DNA of 64,000 nucleotides from Posidoniimonas corsicana (GCF_007859765.1 NZ_SIHJ01000004.1:156390-220389); one strand, 5' to 3'. Positions 53,679 through 61,511 are shown, counted from the stretch's first letter. Numbers and translations: made by a program. Notes: generated by a model from the sequence alone, not told the origin.

Positions 53679-53915
53679 CTACTCTTCTAAGAATCCCATC
53701 TCTCGGGCGAACTTAAGAAGCTTGCTGATAGTCGGTTGCTTCCATCCGACGTAGCCGGTTGCGTTGTTGTACTTTCGGTCAGTGAATATCTCAGCGATCT
53801 CGACTTGCGAGTGATTGGCGTAAAGCTCCGCCGCTTTCCTTACCAGTCCGCTCTCGATGTAGTAGCGGCGGGTCTCGGCGGGCTTGGTCTTTCGTCGGTC
53901 AATCTTCTCGCCCAT
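53679..53915 (-). CDS. Small HTH-like regulator of the element
   Basis: This 78-residue, mostly helical protein starts MGEKIDRRKTKPAETRRYY and contains AAELYANHSQVEIAEIFTDR and GWKQPTISKLLKFAREMGFL, the latter resembling a recognition helix. It is divergent from the terminase-like gene, with a promoter and operator-like dyad between them, the arrangement of a phage repressor or switch. I do not recognise a named family. The repressor role is inferred. Confidence 0.6.
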   Translation of the reverse strand: MGEKIDRRKTKPAETRRYYIESGLVRKAAELYANHSQVEIAEIFTDRKYNNATGYVGWKQPTISKLLKFAREMGFLEE

Positions 53916-54242
53916 CGCTCGAAACGGCTTTTTGCTGAGATCGCAAGGAAGAAACTTGTCAAGGGGTGTGATACCCTGTTATACTCATTTTCTCATCGCT
54001 GTCAATCAATGGATCGCGTTTCACACCGTGTTTTATAGGGTGAAATGCTTCCGGGGTTGGCAGGATAAATTTCCGGGTGAGGTTTGGTGCAAACCGCCCA
54101 CCGGTGGGGTGATTTGTCCAATCGAGTGGAGTCCCGGAAACGGGATTCCCAAGTTGCGGCTGCAAGGTCCTGCAAGATTCGGGAGCGTTACCGCAGGTTG
54201 CTCAACGCCCCGCCAACGAACGAACACAACTCGCGTGAGTCC
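53916..54242. other. 327-base control region between the small HTH gene and the terminase-like gene
   Basis: No gene is required here; an upstream extension of the next reading frame lacks support. The region includes a near-consensus promoter at 53956-53985 with an overlapping dyad, and a second inverted repeat TTTCAC/GTGAAA at 54019-54045 near TTTTATAGGG. Confidence 0.5.
53956..53985 (+). promoter_or_regulatory. Sigma-70-like promoter with overlapping operator dyad
   Basis: TTGTCA (53956-53961) and TATACT (53980-53985) are separated by 18 bases. A dyad GGGT-GTGAT-ACCC (53964-53976) lies inside the spacer, where a bound repressor would block polymerase. The divergent small HTH gene starts 41 bases upstream, making its product the obvious candidate ligand. 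Confidence 0.55.
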
Positions 54243-54800
54243 ATGGAAGCGACAACAGAAACGCCGGCAGTTCCCTCGGTAGTCACCGCCCTTGAGGCGT
54301 TAGGCGATCCGCCCAAGGACTTCGAAGGAAGCAAGCTCACCGAGCAGCACCACAGGATCTATCGGGCGAGACTCGCAGGGAAGCCGGTTAGGGAAATCGC
54401 CCAGGCAGAGGGAGTAGATCCCTCTACCGTCTGGCGTAAGTGCAAGGCCGTGGAAGCTGAGGCGAGCGAGCAGTATTCAAAGCCCGTCCTCAACATACTC
54501 ACCGAAGAGCTAGCGAGGCTGACGGATCTAGAGCAGCAAGCCCGGCAACTGGCTGAGTCGAGCAAGAGCGACCGGGCAAAGCAGGCGTACCTAGGCGAAG
54601 CTCGCAGGTCAGCAACAGCACGGCAACACTTGCTAGTCACAACGGGCATCCTGCCCAAGAGCCCGGAAAAAATCTATCAGGTCATTGCCGACAATCGCCC
54701 CCAAGAAATCCTCAGTGACGACGACAGAGGCCCGACCATTCCCCGGGATCAAGCGATCTCGCAGCTAATCGGGAAAATGGCGAACGCCCGGAGCTTGTAA
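54243..54800 (+). CDS. Terminase small subunit-like HTH protein
   Basis: This 185-residue protein has an N-terminal helix-turn-helix (IYRARLAGKPVREIAQAEGV then DPSTVWRKCKAVEAE), a long helical central region (LNILTEELARLTDLEQQARQL) and a C-terminal tail. This is the layout of phage small terminase subunits, which recognise packaging sites. The stop overlaps the ATG of the head gene (TAATG), so the two are coupled, as in phage morphogenesis modules. ATG 54243 is preferred to an in-frame start at 54084 because that extension is Arg-rich and covers promoter sequence. A plain transcription factor remains possible. Confidence 0.6.
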   Translation: MEATTETPAVPSVVTALEALGDPPKDFEGSKLTEQHHRIYRARLAGKPVREIAQAEGVDPSTVWRKCKAVEAEASEQYSKPVLNILTEELARLTDLEQQARQLAESSKSDRAKQAYLGEARRSATARQHLLVTTGILPKSPEKIYQVIADNRPQEILSDDDRGPTIPRDQAISQLIGKMANARSL

Positions 54801-55651
54801 TGTCAGCAACACTCACAGACGCACGACGCGAGCAAGCAATCAGGCTGGCTGAGAACGGGGCACGCTCGCTTATCGAGCGGCAGCTACAGGCGAAACTCGC
54901 CCAAATGATCTTGGGCTTTCAGTTCAACTACATAGCGGAACTTGAACGGCAAAATCTGCTGAACGAACCAGACGCGTTTGAGCGTCTGCCTGCGATTCTG
55001 GTTGATCCGACATTCGAAGCACGCATTGCGGGAGAGCTATACCGAGCCTCTAGCGTGGCGTTCGAAGCGGGGGCAGTTGTAGCTCTCCACCAGATGGGCT
55101 TTGAGGCGACTGCCCCCAGAGTTAGCAAACTTCGGGGCAAACGTGCCCGAGTCGAGGTACTGAAAGCCTTCAAGCTGAAATTCAGGCTAACTAATGGTGC
55201 GATAAACCTCAAAATCCTTGAGCGTGCCCAAGCGATAGCCCACCAAGCCGTCAAAGCAACCGTAGAAGCTACCCAACGCACCCTCAAAGAACTTGCCCTA
55301 GCGGGCGGCATTACAGCCGGGGCAGCGATTGCCAAACTCAAGCGACAAAAGTTCCCAACAAGCTTTGCCGGCAGGATCGCAGAAACAGAGGCACACGCTG
55401 CTTACGAAGACGGGCAGCACGAGACGTACAAGAAATCCGGAGTCTTATACCACTCTTGGATTACCGTAGGCGATAACCGTGTCCGCCCGTGGCACGTCAC
55501 CAACGAAGCCGAGGGACTAGTGCGGGTGGGTGATCCCTTCCCGAGCGGCCAGGTTCACCCGGGCGATGGTCCGCTGTCGGTGAACTGCCGATGCTCGGTG
55601 ATTCCAGAAGTCCCCTCTGCCCTAGACCTTATCCCGTGGGATGGCGGCTAG
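54800..55651 (+). CDS. Phage head morphogenesis protein (Mu F / SPP1 gp7-like)
   Basis: This 283-residue protein ends with the signature of the Mu F-like minor head domain: YHSWITVGDNRVRPWHVTNEAEGL, VGDPFPSGQVHPGDGP and SVNCRCSVIPEV. The first 170 residues are helical. In phages it follows the portal gene and helps assemble the procapsid. Here it follows the terminase-small-like gene directly; the large terminase and portal are absent. Its reading frame is intact and ends 5 bases before the convergent next gene. It is either a functional remnant in a satellite or a remnant of a lost prophage. Confidence 0.85.
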   Translation: MSATLTDARREQAIRLAENGARSLIERQLQAKLAQMILGFQFNYIAELERQNLLNEPDAFERLPAILVDPTFEARIAGELYRASSVAFEAGAVVALHQMGFEATAPRVSKLRGKRARVEVLKAFKLKFRLTNGAINLKILERAQAIAHQAVKATVEATQRTLKELALAGGITAGAAIAKLKRQKFPTSFAGRIAETEAHAAYEDGQHETYKKSGVLYHSWITVGDNRVRPWHVTNEAEGLVRVGDPFPSGQVHPGDGPLSVNCRCSVIPEVPSALDLIPWDGG

Positions 55652-55656
55652 CGAGA

Positions 55657-56343
55657 TCACGTCAGGTAAGGCCTGGGCTTGTTGAGAAATCGTTGAAAGA
55701 CTGCGTCAACCATTCTCTCGCTGTCTAGTCCTCTTAGGAAGTCGCGAACGCAGTCAAAGCGATTCTCGTTCGACACTTCTGCCTCGCGGTCACATAGGTT
55801 GGGCCAACCAGCCTCCTCGCAGTACTTGTCAAGCGAGTACCCCAGCTTGCAAAAGTCGGCGTAGGTCGCGTACTGCAGCGGGTCTATTTCAGGTCCAGCG
55901 AGGGTGTAGCACTCCCAAACCATGGACAGCAACTCGACCAGCCAATCTTTGCTACTGGCGAGCACGCCATCTTCAGGCGGGTTAGGCAGGTTGGGGTGCC
56001 CCACTTGGAAAAAGTGCTCCACAAAGCCATCGATATCGCCCGCAGTAGAGCCGTAGAGTACTGGGGAGTGACCTTCGTGGGTAACGGTGTTGCGAGCATC
56101 AACGAAAAACTTGTCTAGGCCGCTAGAGTTCAGCTTGGCGTCGAGGGCGCCGAACCAAGTATCGAAACTAGGAATCGCTTTGCCTGCGTGTTTTACCGCG
56201 AAGTAGATGCACCGGCCCCCATAGGCGAACGCACTGAACATGTAGCTGACCCGATCGTAGTCCTCTTTCTCCTTAGCCATCTCGTCGAAATAGAATGCAG
56301 CCTGCTTCACGCAGTACTCAACGTTCTCAAACTTATTGACCAT
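55657..56343 (-). CDS. Unknown helical protein with HEPN-like R-x4-H motif
   Basis: This 228-residue soluble protein has no close family that I recognise. It is predominantly helical (VEYCVKQAAFYFDEMAKEKED, VSYMFSAFAYGGRCIYFAVK) and contains RNTVTH in FFVDARNTVTHEG, which fits the R-x4-6-H active site of HEPN ribonuclease domains with a polar residue after Arg. ATG 56343 was chosen over a longer start because upstream codons are Arg-rich and not conserved-looking. HEPN proteins in mobile elements commonly act in defence or as toxins; with no antitoxin-like partner visible, this remains a hypothesis. Confidence 0.6.
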   Translation of the reverse strand: MVNKFENVEYCVKQAAFYFDEMAKEKEDYDRVSYMFSAFAYGGRCIYFAVKHAGKAIPSFDTWFGALDAKLNSSGLDKFFVDARNTVTHEGHSPVLYGSTAGDIDGFVEHFFQVGHPNLPNPPEDGVLASSKDWLVELLSMVWECYTLAGPEIDPLQYATYADFCKLGYSLDKYCEEAGWPNLCDREAEVSNENRFDCVRDFLRGLDSERMVDAVFQRFLNKPRPYLT

Positions 56344-56506
56344 CAGCCGCTTTCGGAAACTAGGGGCATAGCCTGCGAACGCGAATTGCTTCGCAGAGGC
56401 ACGCGGAAAGAGTACCCGTGGTCGCAAATGGCTGCTACCAGCTTGTGTGTATGAAGAGACTTCTTTTCGATTATTTTTCGAGAAGTTTTTTTTCGCAGAC
56501 TTTTTT

Positions 56507-57082
56507 CTAGGCGGCTTTGAGGTACCGAAAAACGGTAGCCCGGCTGATGCCCATCGCCGTTGCGATCTCTTCGGCGTTCAAGCCCTTCTCTCGCAGCTTC
56601 TGAGCCCGCTGAGGCTTGCTCTTGGTCGTGCCCGGTTTTCTTCCGAGGTACTGGCCACGAGCCTTAGCCGCTTCGATGCCCGCCTTCTGGCGTTCGCGTC
56701 GAGTTTCTTGCTCCATCTGAGCAACAGCGAAGAGCACGCTTGCAACTAGCTGGCCTGTAGCTCCGCTAAAGTCGAGCTGCTGCGTCACGCTCACCACGCG
56801 TACCCCTGCCTCTATCCAAGAGACCAGGGTGTTAATGCCGTCCTTAAGAGAGCGTGAGAGGCGGTCCAGCTTGTAACAAACAATGGTCTTCACTTCACCT
56901 GCGAAGACAGCTTTCTGAAGTTGCTCGAAGGAAGGACGATTCAGGTTGTCACCTGATTTCTTATCAACATAGAAGGTCGCATCGGTGATGCCGTGGCCCT
57001 TGAGCCAACGCTCGATCTCGGCCTTCTGGCCCGCCTCATTCTGACCAACAGTCGAGACACGGATATAGACGGCAGTGCTCAT
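56507..57082 (-). CDS. Serine recombinase (resolvase/invertase family)
   Basis: This 191-residue protein is a canonical small serine recombinase: VYIRVSTVGQNEAGQ with catalytic Ser, IVCYKLDRLSRSLKD with the active-site Arg residues, FSGATGQLVASVLFAVAQMEQE, and a C-terminal helix-turn-helix (LNAEEIATAMGISRATVFRYL). It could resolve element dimers or invert a segment. Upstream of its start lies GTCTCA/TGAGAC (57113-57141), a likely operator or crossover half-site pair. It is intact and well conserved, unlike the other recombinase-like gene of the element. Confidence 0.92.
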   Translation of the reverse strand: MSTAVYIRVSTVGQNEAGQKAEIERWLKGHGITDATFYVDKKSGDNLNRPSFEQLQKAVFAGEVKTIVCYKLDRLSRSLKDGINTLVSWIEAGVRVVSVTQQLDFSGATGQLVASVLFAVAQMEQETRRERQKAGIEAAKARGQYLGRKPGTTKSKPQRAQKLREKGLNAEEIATAMGISRATVFRYLKAA

Positions 57083-57426
57083 GATCGACCTTACTAAAAC
57101 CTTACTGTTTTCGTCTCAGTAGAGTGTACTCAAAATGAGACCAATTCTGCAAGTGGTTTTCGGCAAAGAACCCCTGTTTTCAAGAGGCTAAACCGAGGCA
57201 ACCCTATTTGAGACCGGCAGAAAAGTTGGCTTCAATCTTCGTTGTTGAAGAAGTGATTGGCTCTTTGAAATCGCGTGCCAATTTGCCGCTCAAATCGTGT
57301 GCCGAGAATCGCGTGCCAAAGAGGGGGTGGGGGCCGTGTCCAGATTTGGCACGCAAGGTGCGAAAACTGCCTACGTGTGTTTTTTGCGAGTTGCGATTTT
57401 GGATATAGCGAGAAGGCACAGCAACT
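57083..57426. other. 344-base non-coding segment with iteron-like repeats
   Basis: No gene is apparent. The part next to the resolvase start has GTCTCA/TGAGAC arms (57113-57118, 57136-57141). Further on are copies of ATCGCGTGCCAA at 57270-57281 and 57308-57319, a variant ATCGTGTGCCG at 57294-57304, and an inverted TTGGCACGC at 57346-57354, separated by A/T-rich bases. Confidence 0.5.
57270..57354. repeat. Iteron-like cluster GCGTGCCAA
   Basis: Two perfect 12-base direct copies, one variant copy between them, and one inverted 9-base copy occur in 85 bases. Such clusters are usual at replication origins of mobile elements or at repressor-binding regions. No initiator protein is recognised in the element, so the function is open. 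Confidence 0.5.
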
Positions 57427-58146
57427 CTACATGAAGCGGCAGCGTTTGAAGGTTCTAATATCTTCAGCGTCTAGGGCGTACCATTCGCCCCTAACATGCT
57501 TTTCTTCAAAGCGATCTTTCCAGAACTTCTCAGCCAGGAAAGGAACGCGAGTCTTGATCTTGTGCAACATTTCGCTGTGTTCTGGCGAACCCGTAGCTAA
57601 GTTCGACCGACGCCGGTCTGTGTCATTGGACTTGCCAATCTTGTAGTTCTTCCCCTGCTTCATTAGGTATACGTACTCGTCGGCAGCACTATCTTTGGCG
57701 GTTGCTTCTGCTTTGGGTGCATCCGATATTGCCCCCGCAACAGGCCGGCAAATCCCTATGACATCATCGAGACCGGAGGTTGCGGAGCAGTACTCGACGA
57801 GCTTCTTAGCAAAGGCCGCCTGCCCACCGAATTTGTCGAAGGTCCTGCAATTCGGCATCTCGGGGCATTTCTCGGCATACATCTGCACCTCTGCTTGAGT
57901 TGGATACTTTTCGTAGTGACGAATCATTTCAATCATTGCTAGTGCCAACTCATCGAATTCCAATGATGGTTGCAGAGAGTTCGGCTTGTAGCCGGCCTCT
58001 TTAACTGCGTCAGACCAGCGTGCCCAGTACTTTCCCCTCCAGTCACTCACCCTAATCCCAGTCACGCGTTCAAACTTCTCTCTCCCCAAAGCCTCGCCAT
58101 CGACTGCGGATCTACGGATTTCATTTAGGATGAATTCTTTGTTCAT
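57427..58146 (-). CDS. GIY-YIG/T5orf172-type nuclease with N-terminal homing-endonuclease-like repeats
   Basis: This 239-residue protein ends in a GIY-YIG-like domain of the T5orf172/MUG113 group: YVYLMKQGKNYKIGKSNDTDRRR, ATGSPEHSEMLHKI, AEKFWKDRFEEKHVRGEWY. The N-terminal 115 residues contain short repeats (RREKFERVTG-like, VSDWRGKYWARWSDAVKEAG) typical of DNA-binding repeats beside homing nucleases. It probably cuts or nicks DNA and is commonly phage-borne. It is preceded on its strand by the structured non-coding segment 58147-58614. Confidence 0.8.
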   Translation of the reverse strand: MNKEFILNEIRRSAVDGEALGREKFERVTGIRVSDWRGKYWARWSDAVKEAGYKPNSLQPSLEFDELALAMIEMIRHYEKYPTQAEVQMYAEKCPEMPNCRTFDKFGGQAAFAKKLVEYCSATSGLDDVIGICRPVAGAISDAPKAEATAKDSAADEYVYLMKQGKNYKIGKSNDTDRRRSNLATGSPEHSEMLHKIKTRVPFLAEKFWKDRFEEKHVRGEWYALDAEDIRTFKRCRFM

Positions 58147-58614
58147 GCCAAGAACTGAGGTGACGGAGTAGGGGGAATCTCAATTGCCTTGAACGGTGAG
58201 CACCATTTTCCCGCCAGTATACGGAAAAACCCGGCCCAGAGGATCGCTCCCCTAGACCGGGCTCGGAATGCTCTCATTCGGACGCTAGGCCCGACGAGAT
58301 ACCAAGGCCCGGGGTTGTTCAGGTCCCGGGCCTCGCTTGCAGGCAACGTTGCCCGACAAGATTAGAGGCCCCGGCAGCGGCTGAGGTTGCTACCGGGGCA
58401 GACCGGGCAGACTCCAAAAAACCCGGTTTCATTTGTTCAATAGGGGGGCGAATCGTGGCGGGCAGCGTTCCCAAGGATTTAGAATCGCTGTCCTACAGAG
58501 TCCCTTAACTCTCTGATTCACTCTTCGCCCCCCGAAACCGCCCCCACATGTCAGAGGGGCGGGAGCCGGACCCAAGGAGGAATCACACCTTGGCGGCTGC
58601 ATGCGTATGGAGCC
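58147..58614. other. 468-base structured non-coding segment
   Basis: No gene is present. Several strong inverted repeats are packed together: a terminator hairpin at 58225-58261, AGGCCCGGG/CCCGGGCCT at 58305-58333, and long-range 10-base arms GGGGGGCGAA/TTCGCCCCCC at 58443-58452 and 58524-58533. CCGGGTTTTTT on the minus strand near 58420 could be another stop. This could be a small RNA, a regulatory leader or a packaging/replication site. Confidence 0.5.
58225..58261 (-). terminator. Strong Rho-independent terminator, minus strand
   Basis: On the minus strand CCCGGTCTAGGGGA and TCCTCTGGGCCGGG pair (with G-U pairs) around a GCGA loop (58230-58261) and are followed by TTTTT (58225-58229). It lies about 80 bases upstream of the GIY-YIG gene start, so it would end an RNA made from the preceding 200-300 bases. 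Confidence 0.8.
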
Positions 58615-59238
58615 CTACTTGGCGTTCGCACGCTGGCGGCGTTCGTAATCCTCAACGTCTAGCAACAGCCGCCGATACGTGCCTTGGTTGGGGAGCCTCT
58701 GCCAACGCTCTTTGCTCTGGGTTACGTCCCGCACGATTCGGCTACGCTCTAGCTCGCCGAACGAGTAAATGAGATTGCCGGGCGACTCTCTGGCGGCATC
58801 GTGGAGCGGCATACGCTGGACGGTTTGCGAATCCATTGCCCAAGCGTTGCCGTAGCTCTTCGCCATTCGACGCTTGAGGGTGTCGATTGCATTCGAGAGG
58901 CAGTCTGCGTAGACGAACACCTTTGACTCGGGCACACACCGAAAGACGAAAACGTCTGCGGTTTGGTCTCGCAACTCGCCCCGAAGCTTGGTTAGCTCTG
59001 CCTCAAGCTCGGCGATACGCTCACGGGTTGCTGAGTTGTCCGGGCCTACGTCCTGCTCCCGTTTCGGTGCCCAAACTTCGAACCCGTAAACGTCCCCGCT
59101 TTCTTTCTCGACCGCTGGGGCGGGGTTCTGCTTCAACATTTCATGCTCATTCCAGAAGCTTGCGGGCTTGCTGGGCTGAGCAGGTGCCCCGGTGTCGAGT
59201 AGCCGGGAGGTTTCGGGCTGTGTTGTGGGCATGGTCAT
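58615..59238 (-). CDS. Hypothetical element protein with central coiled coil
   Basis: This 207-residue protein has an acidic, Pro-rich N-terminus, a short coiled coil (RERIAELEAELTKLRGELRDQ) near residue 72, and a C-terminal basic helical part (ERWQRLPNQGTYRRLLLDVEDYERRQRA). The middle reads DVFVFRCVPESKVFVYADCL. I do not recognise a family. It is the third of three closely packed minus-strand genes downstream of the integrase (9 bases after the preceding one), so they are probably one transcript. Confidence 0.6.
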   Translation of the reverse strand: MTMPTTQPETSRLLDTGAPAQPSKPASFWNEHEMLKQNPAPAVEKESGDVYGFEVWAPKREQDVGPDNSATRERIAELEAELTKLRGELRDQTADVFVFRCVPESKVFVYADCLSNAIDTLKRRMAKSYGNAWAMDSQTVQRMPLHDAARESPGNLIYSFGELERSRIVRDVTQSKERWQRLPNQGTYRRLLLDVEDYERRQRANAK

Positions 59239-59247
59239 TCCGTTGGG

Positions 59248-59622
59248 TTAGTTCCTGCTTTGCCATGGGAAGCACCGATCAAGGCATGAGTTGGCGTCCA
59301 GTCCCGTGGTTTGCTTGGCAACGTGCTGCCGTGGCTGCTGGTCAGTGATCGGGAACACTCCGGACCGGTCAAAGACCGAGTTGGGGTCTTCGTTCTCATC
59401 CTCAGGCGGGGGTGGCACGACAGCTTTGGTGAGCGTGCTGCGGAAGCTGCCATCGGGCAGGCGTTCCATAAGCTCTAGATCGCTGCCCGTGCCGACGTGC
59501 TGGCCGTTCACATAGACCGGGAAGCGTTGAGGGGTGAGAGCTTTGAGGTTCTCGCGTTTCTGCGAGTTGATAGGCTGGCCACGATAAGCGGCGAGCTGCT
59601 CAAGCGTCGGTATCTCGGGCAT
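59248..59622 (-). CDS. Hypothetical element protein
   Basis: This 124-residue protein starts MPEIPTLEQLAAYRGQPINS and contains PQRFPVYVNGQHVGTGSDLELMERLPDG, a small beta-rich piece, then an acidic Pro-rich stretch (VVPPPPEDENEDPN). Its start overlaps the preceding gene by 23 bases and its end is 9 bases before the next gene start, which suggests an operon. No family recognised; perhaps an adaptor or element-specific regulator. Confidence 0.6.
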   Translation of the reverse strand: MPEIPTLEQLAAYRGQPINSQKRENLKALTPQRFPVYVNGQHVGTGSDLELMERLPDGSFRSTLTKAVVPPPPEDENEDPNSVFDRSGVFPITDQQPRQHVAKQTTGLDANSCLDRCFPWQSRN

Positions 59623-60001
59623 CCGGTGCCCCCTTTTGGCGTTGGGTTAAGGTCTCGTGAACCAAGTCTTCGTATCTGTCGACGGCGAGCCCAAGGCTCT
59701 CGCATAGCCCTTGCTGAATCGTGATGAGCTTGAGCAGGTTGAGCGAACTAAACTGCAACCGCTGCTCTCGCGGAATCAGGCTCGCCAGCTTGTGACGGTG
59801 CATGTTGACCAGCGAAGCGGGGCAGACCTGTAGAGCGTGCATTACCCGGGCGTTGTCGGGCAGCACGCCCCGAGCAAGTGCCACGGCCTCATCTCGATCC
59901 GAGGCGATCAGAAAGGCCCCTGCGGCCTCTCCCGCAACCGTGCAGGTGATCGCGTAGAGCTGGTCCGAATCTGGTGTCTGCCCGACAGTTTCGGTGCCCA
60001 T
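59600..60001 (-). CDS. Hypothetical element protein (small, helical C-terminus)
   Basis: This 133-residue protein has a beta-alpha N-terminal half (YAITCTVAGEAAGAFLIASDRDEAVALAR) and a helical second half (LQFSSLNLLKLITIQQGLCESLGLAVDRYEDL). ATG 60001 has a GGAG ribosome site; an earlier TTG is less likely. It lies 76 bases downstream of the integrase stop and overlaps the next gene by 23 bases. I do not recognise the family, and an excisionase or regulatory role would be a guess. Confidence 0.6.
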   Translation of the reverse strand: MGTETVGQTPDSDQLYAITCTVAGEAAGAFLIASDRDEAVALARGVLPDNARVMHALQVCPASLVNMHRHKLASLIPREQRLQFSSLNLLKLITIQQGLCESLGLAVDRYEDLVHETLTQRQKGAPDARDTDA

Positions 60002-60077
60002 CGGCTCCGCTCGCTTCCGTGTCAAATAAAGTTTACGTGTAAATTATTTATACGCAAACTATTTGGCAAGGCAAGAG

Positions 60078-61418
60078 CTAACTTGCAAGAAGCACCGCTT
60101 CTAATTCCAAGACGGCTTCGAAGAGGCGATCATAGTGCGTGTCGACATAGTGCCGTTTCACGCCTTGCTCTGAGTGAGCGAGGAAGAGCGGCGTTAACGT
60201 CGGGTCGCGTTTCTCGATCTCGTTTGCGGCGGTCTTTCGAAGGTGCTTGAAGCTCCGTTTGTGGCCCTCTAGTTTCGCCTGCTTCATTGTGCGGGCAAAA
60301 GCCTTGCTTACCGCATCGTGCAATGAGAGCTTTCCTTCGCTGTTGATATACTCTTCGACTAGTGGATTGCCGGTGTTCCCAACCAGCAACGGCCCCCGCT
60401 TGGTGCTCCGTAGGATGCGAAGCTGTTTCAGCGTGCGGGGCCAAAGAATATTCCTTGAAGGCACGCCCGTTTTGTGTCTGGGGCGGGTGACGATCCCCGT
60501 TTCCCAGTCGATCATTTTCGCCTCTAGGGTCGCAATCTCCCGTTGAGTCGCACCAAGGTTGAGCCCTAGCAGCATGAACAAGCGGGTTCGCTGCGTTGCG
60601 ACGCTGAAAAGTTGCTTGAGTTCGTCCGCTGTGAAGAACAGAGGCTGCGGCGGGTCAAGTTTGACCTTCGCGTACGAACGTAGGTCTTTGGGTGGGGCCT
60701 CAAGATAGTTTTCGTCGACGAGCCAACGCAGCCACTTGCAGAGGATGCTTAGACGCTTCTTGAGAGTCGCCCTGCTAATGCTGCCTTCGCCCCCGCAGTC
60801 CACGAATTCCCATTGCTTGTCTCGGTACTGGTTGAGGATCGTTCCCGTTAGATGGTCAATTGAGTGGAGCCCCGGATAGTTGGCGAGCATGAAATCTCGA
60901 AAGGTGCCGATCTTGATTCCATCTTCCGACCACTGCTTTAGCGACAGCTCGCCCCGCTCGGCGAGTTGCCTGCGATGCTCGACCCACGTCCGGATGAGGG
61001 TGAAGATTCCGTCTTCGGTAGGGCAGGGGAGGGCGGTGCCCGGCTTCATAGCCTGCTCATAACAAAGCCCGATGCCCAAGATGAAGGGAGAATCGGGCAG
61101 TTCGGCCACCTGTGGAACGCTCGCCACCACGGCCCGTTGAGGGGCGGGCTTCGGTGCGACGGTCAGGGTGCGGTGAGACTCAACCGGAAGTGAGGGGATC
61201 ACGCCAGCGGGCAGCAGGTTCCCATTAGGCCCGTAAGGATTGGGGCCGATGCCGTCGAGGTAGTCGCGTAGGCGTTCCCACTCGCGATAGGCCGCAAGGT
61301 AGCCCTCGCGGTCCTTCTTGCCGTTGGTTCGCGTCTTGAGGTAGTGGCGTTTGCCCAGATAGGTCTTGGCCCATCGCTTGCGACTGGGGAGCCAAGTGAG
61401 TTGGTACTTGAACGGCAT
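60078..61418 (-). CDS. Tyrosine-type site-specific integrase of the element
   Basis: This 446-residue recombinase has a basic arm-binding N-terminus (RKRWAKTYLGKRHYLKTRTNGKKD), a SAM-like core-binding domain around residues 135-245, and a catalytic domain with the Lys in RHKTGVPSRN, H-x-x-R in FKHLRKTAANE, His in LAHSEQGVKRHYVD and the nucleophile Tyr in that last segment. The first catalytic Arg region reads LGLNLGATQREIATL, with Asn at the usual Arg position of GLR, a substitution I recall from other planctomycete integrases. It lies beside the intact tRNA-His at the right att site and faces away from it, as expected for the enzyme that inserted this element. Confidence 0.92.
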   Translation of the reverse strand: MPFKYQLTWLPSRKRWAKTYLGKRHYLKTRTNGKKDREGYLAAYREWERLRDYLDGIGPNPYGPNGNLLPAGVIPSLPVESHRTLTVAPKPAPQRAVVASVPQVAELPDSPFILGIGLCYEQAMKPGTALPCPTEDGIFTLIRTWVEHRRQLAERGELSLKQWSEDGIKIGTFRDFMLANYPGLHSIDHLTGTILNQYRDKQWEFVDCGGEGSISRATLKKRLSILCKWLRWLVDENYLEAPPKDLRSYAKVKLDPPQPLFFTADELKQLFSVATQRTRLFMLLGLNLGATQREIATLEAKMIDWETGIVTRPRHKTGVPSRNILWPRTLKQLRILRSTKRGPLLVGNTGNPLVEEYINSEGKLSLHDAVSKAFARTMKQAKLEGHKRSFKHLRKTAANEIEKRDPTLTPLFLAHSEQGVKRHYVDTHYDRLFEAVLELEAVLLAS

Positions 61419-61511
61419 AGCTGCGGCTTCCTTGGTTCGAAGGGGCAGCCAGCGTAGCCGAATCGGCGAGGGGGTTCCTTAACTATTTTGGCAGTGCCGA
61501 CAGACCCAGTC

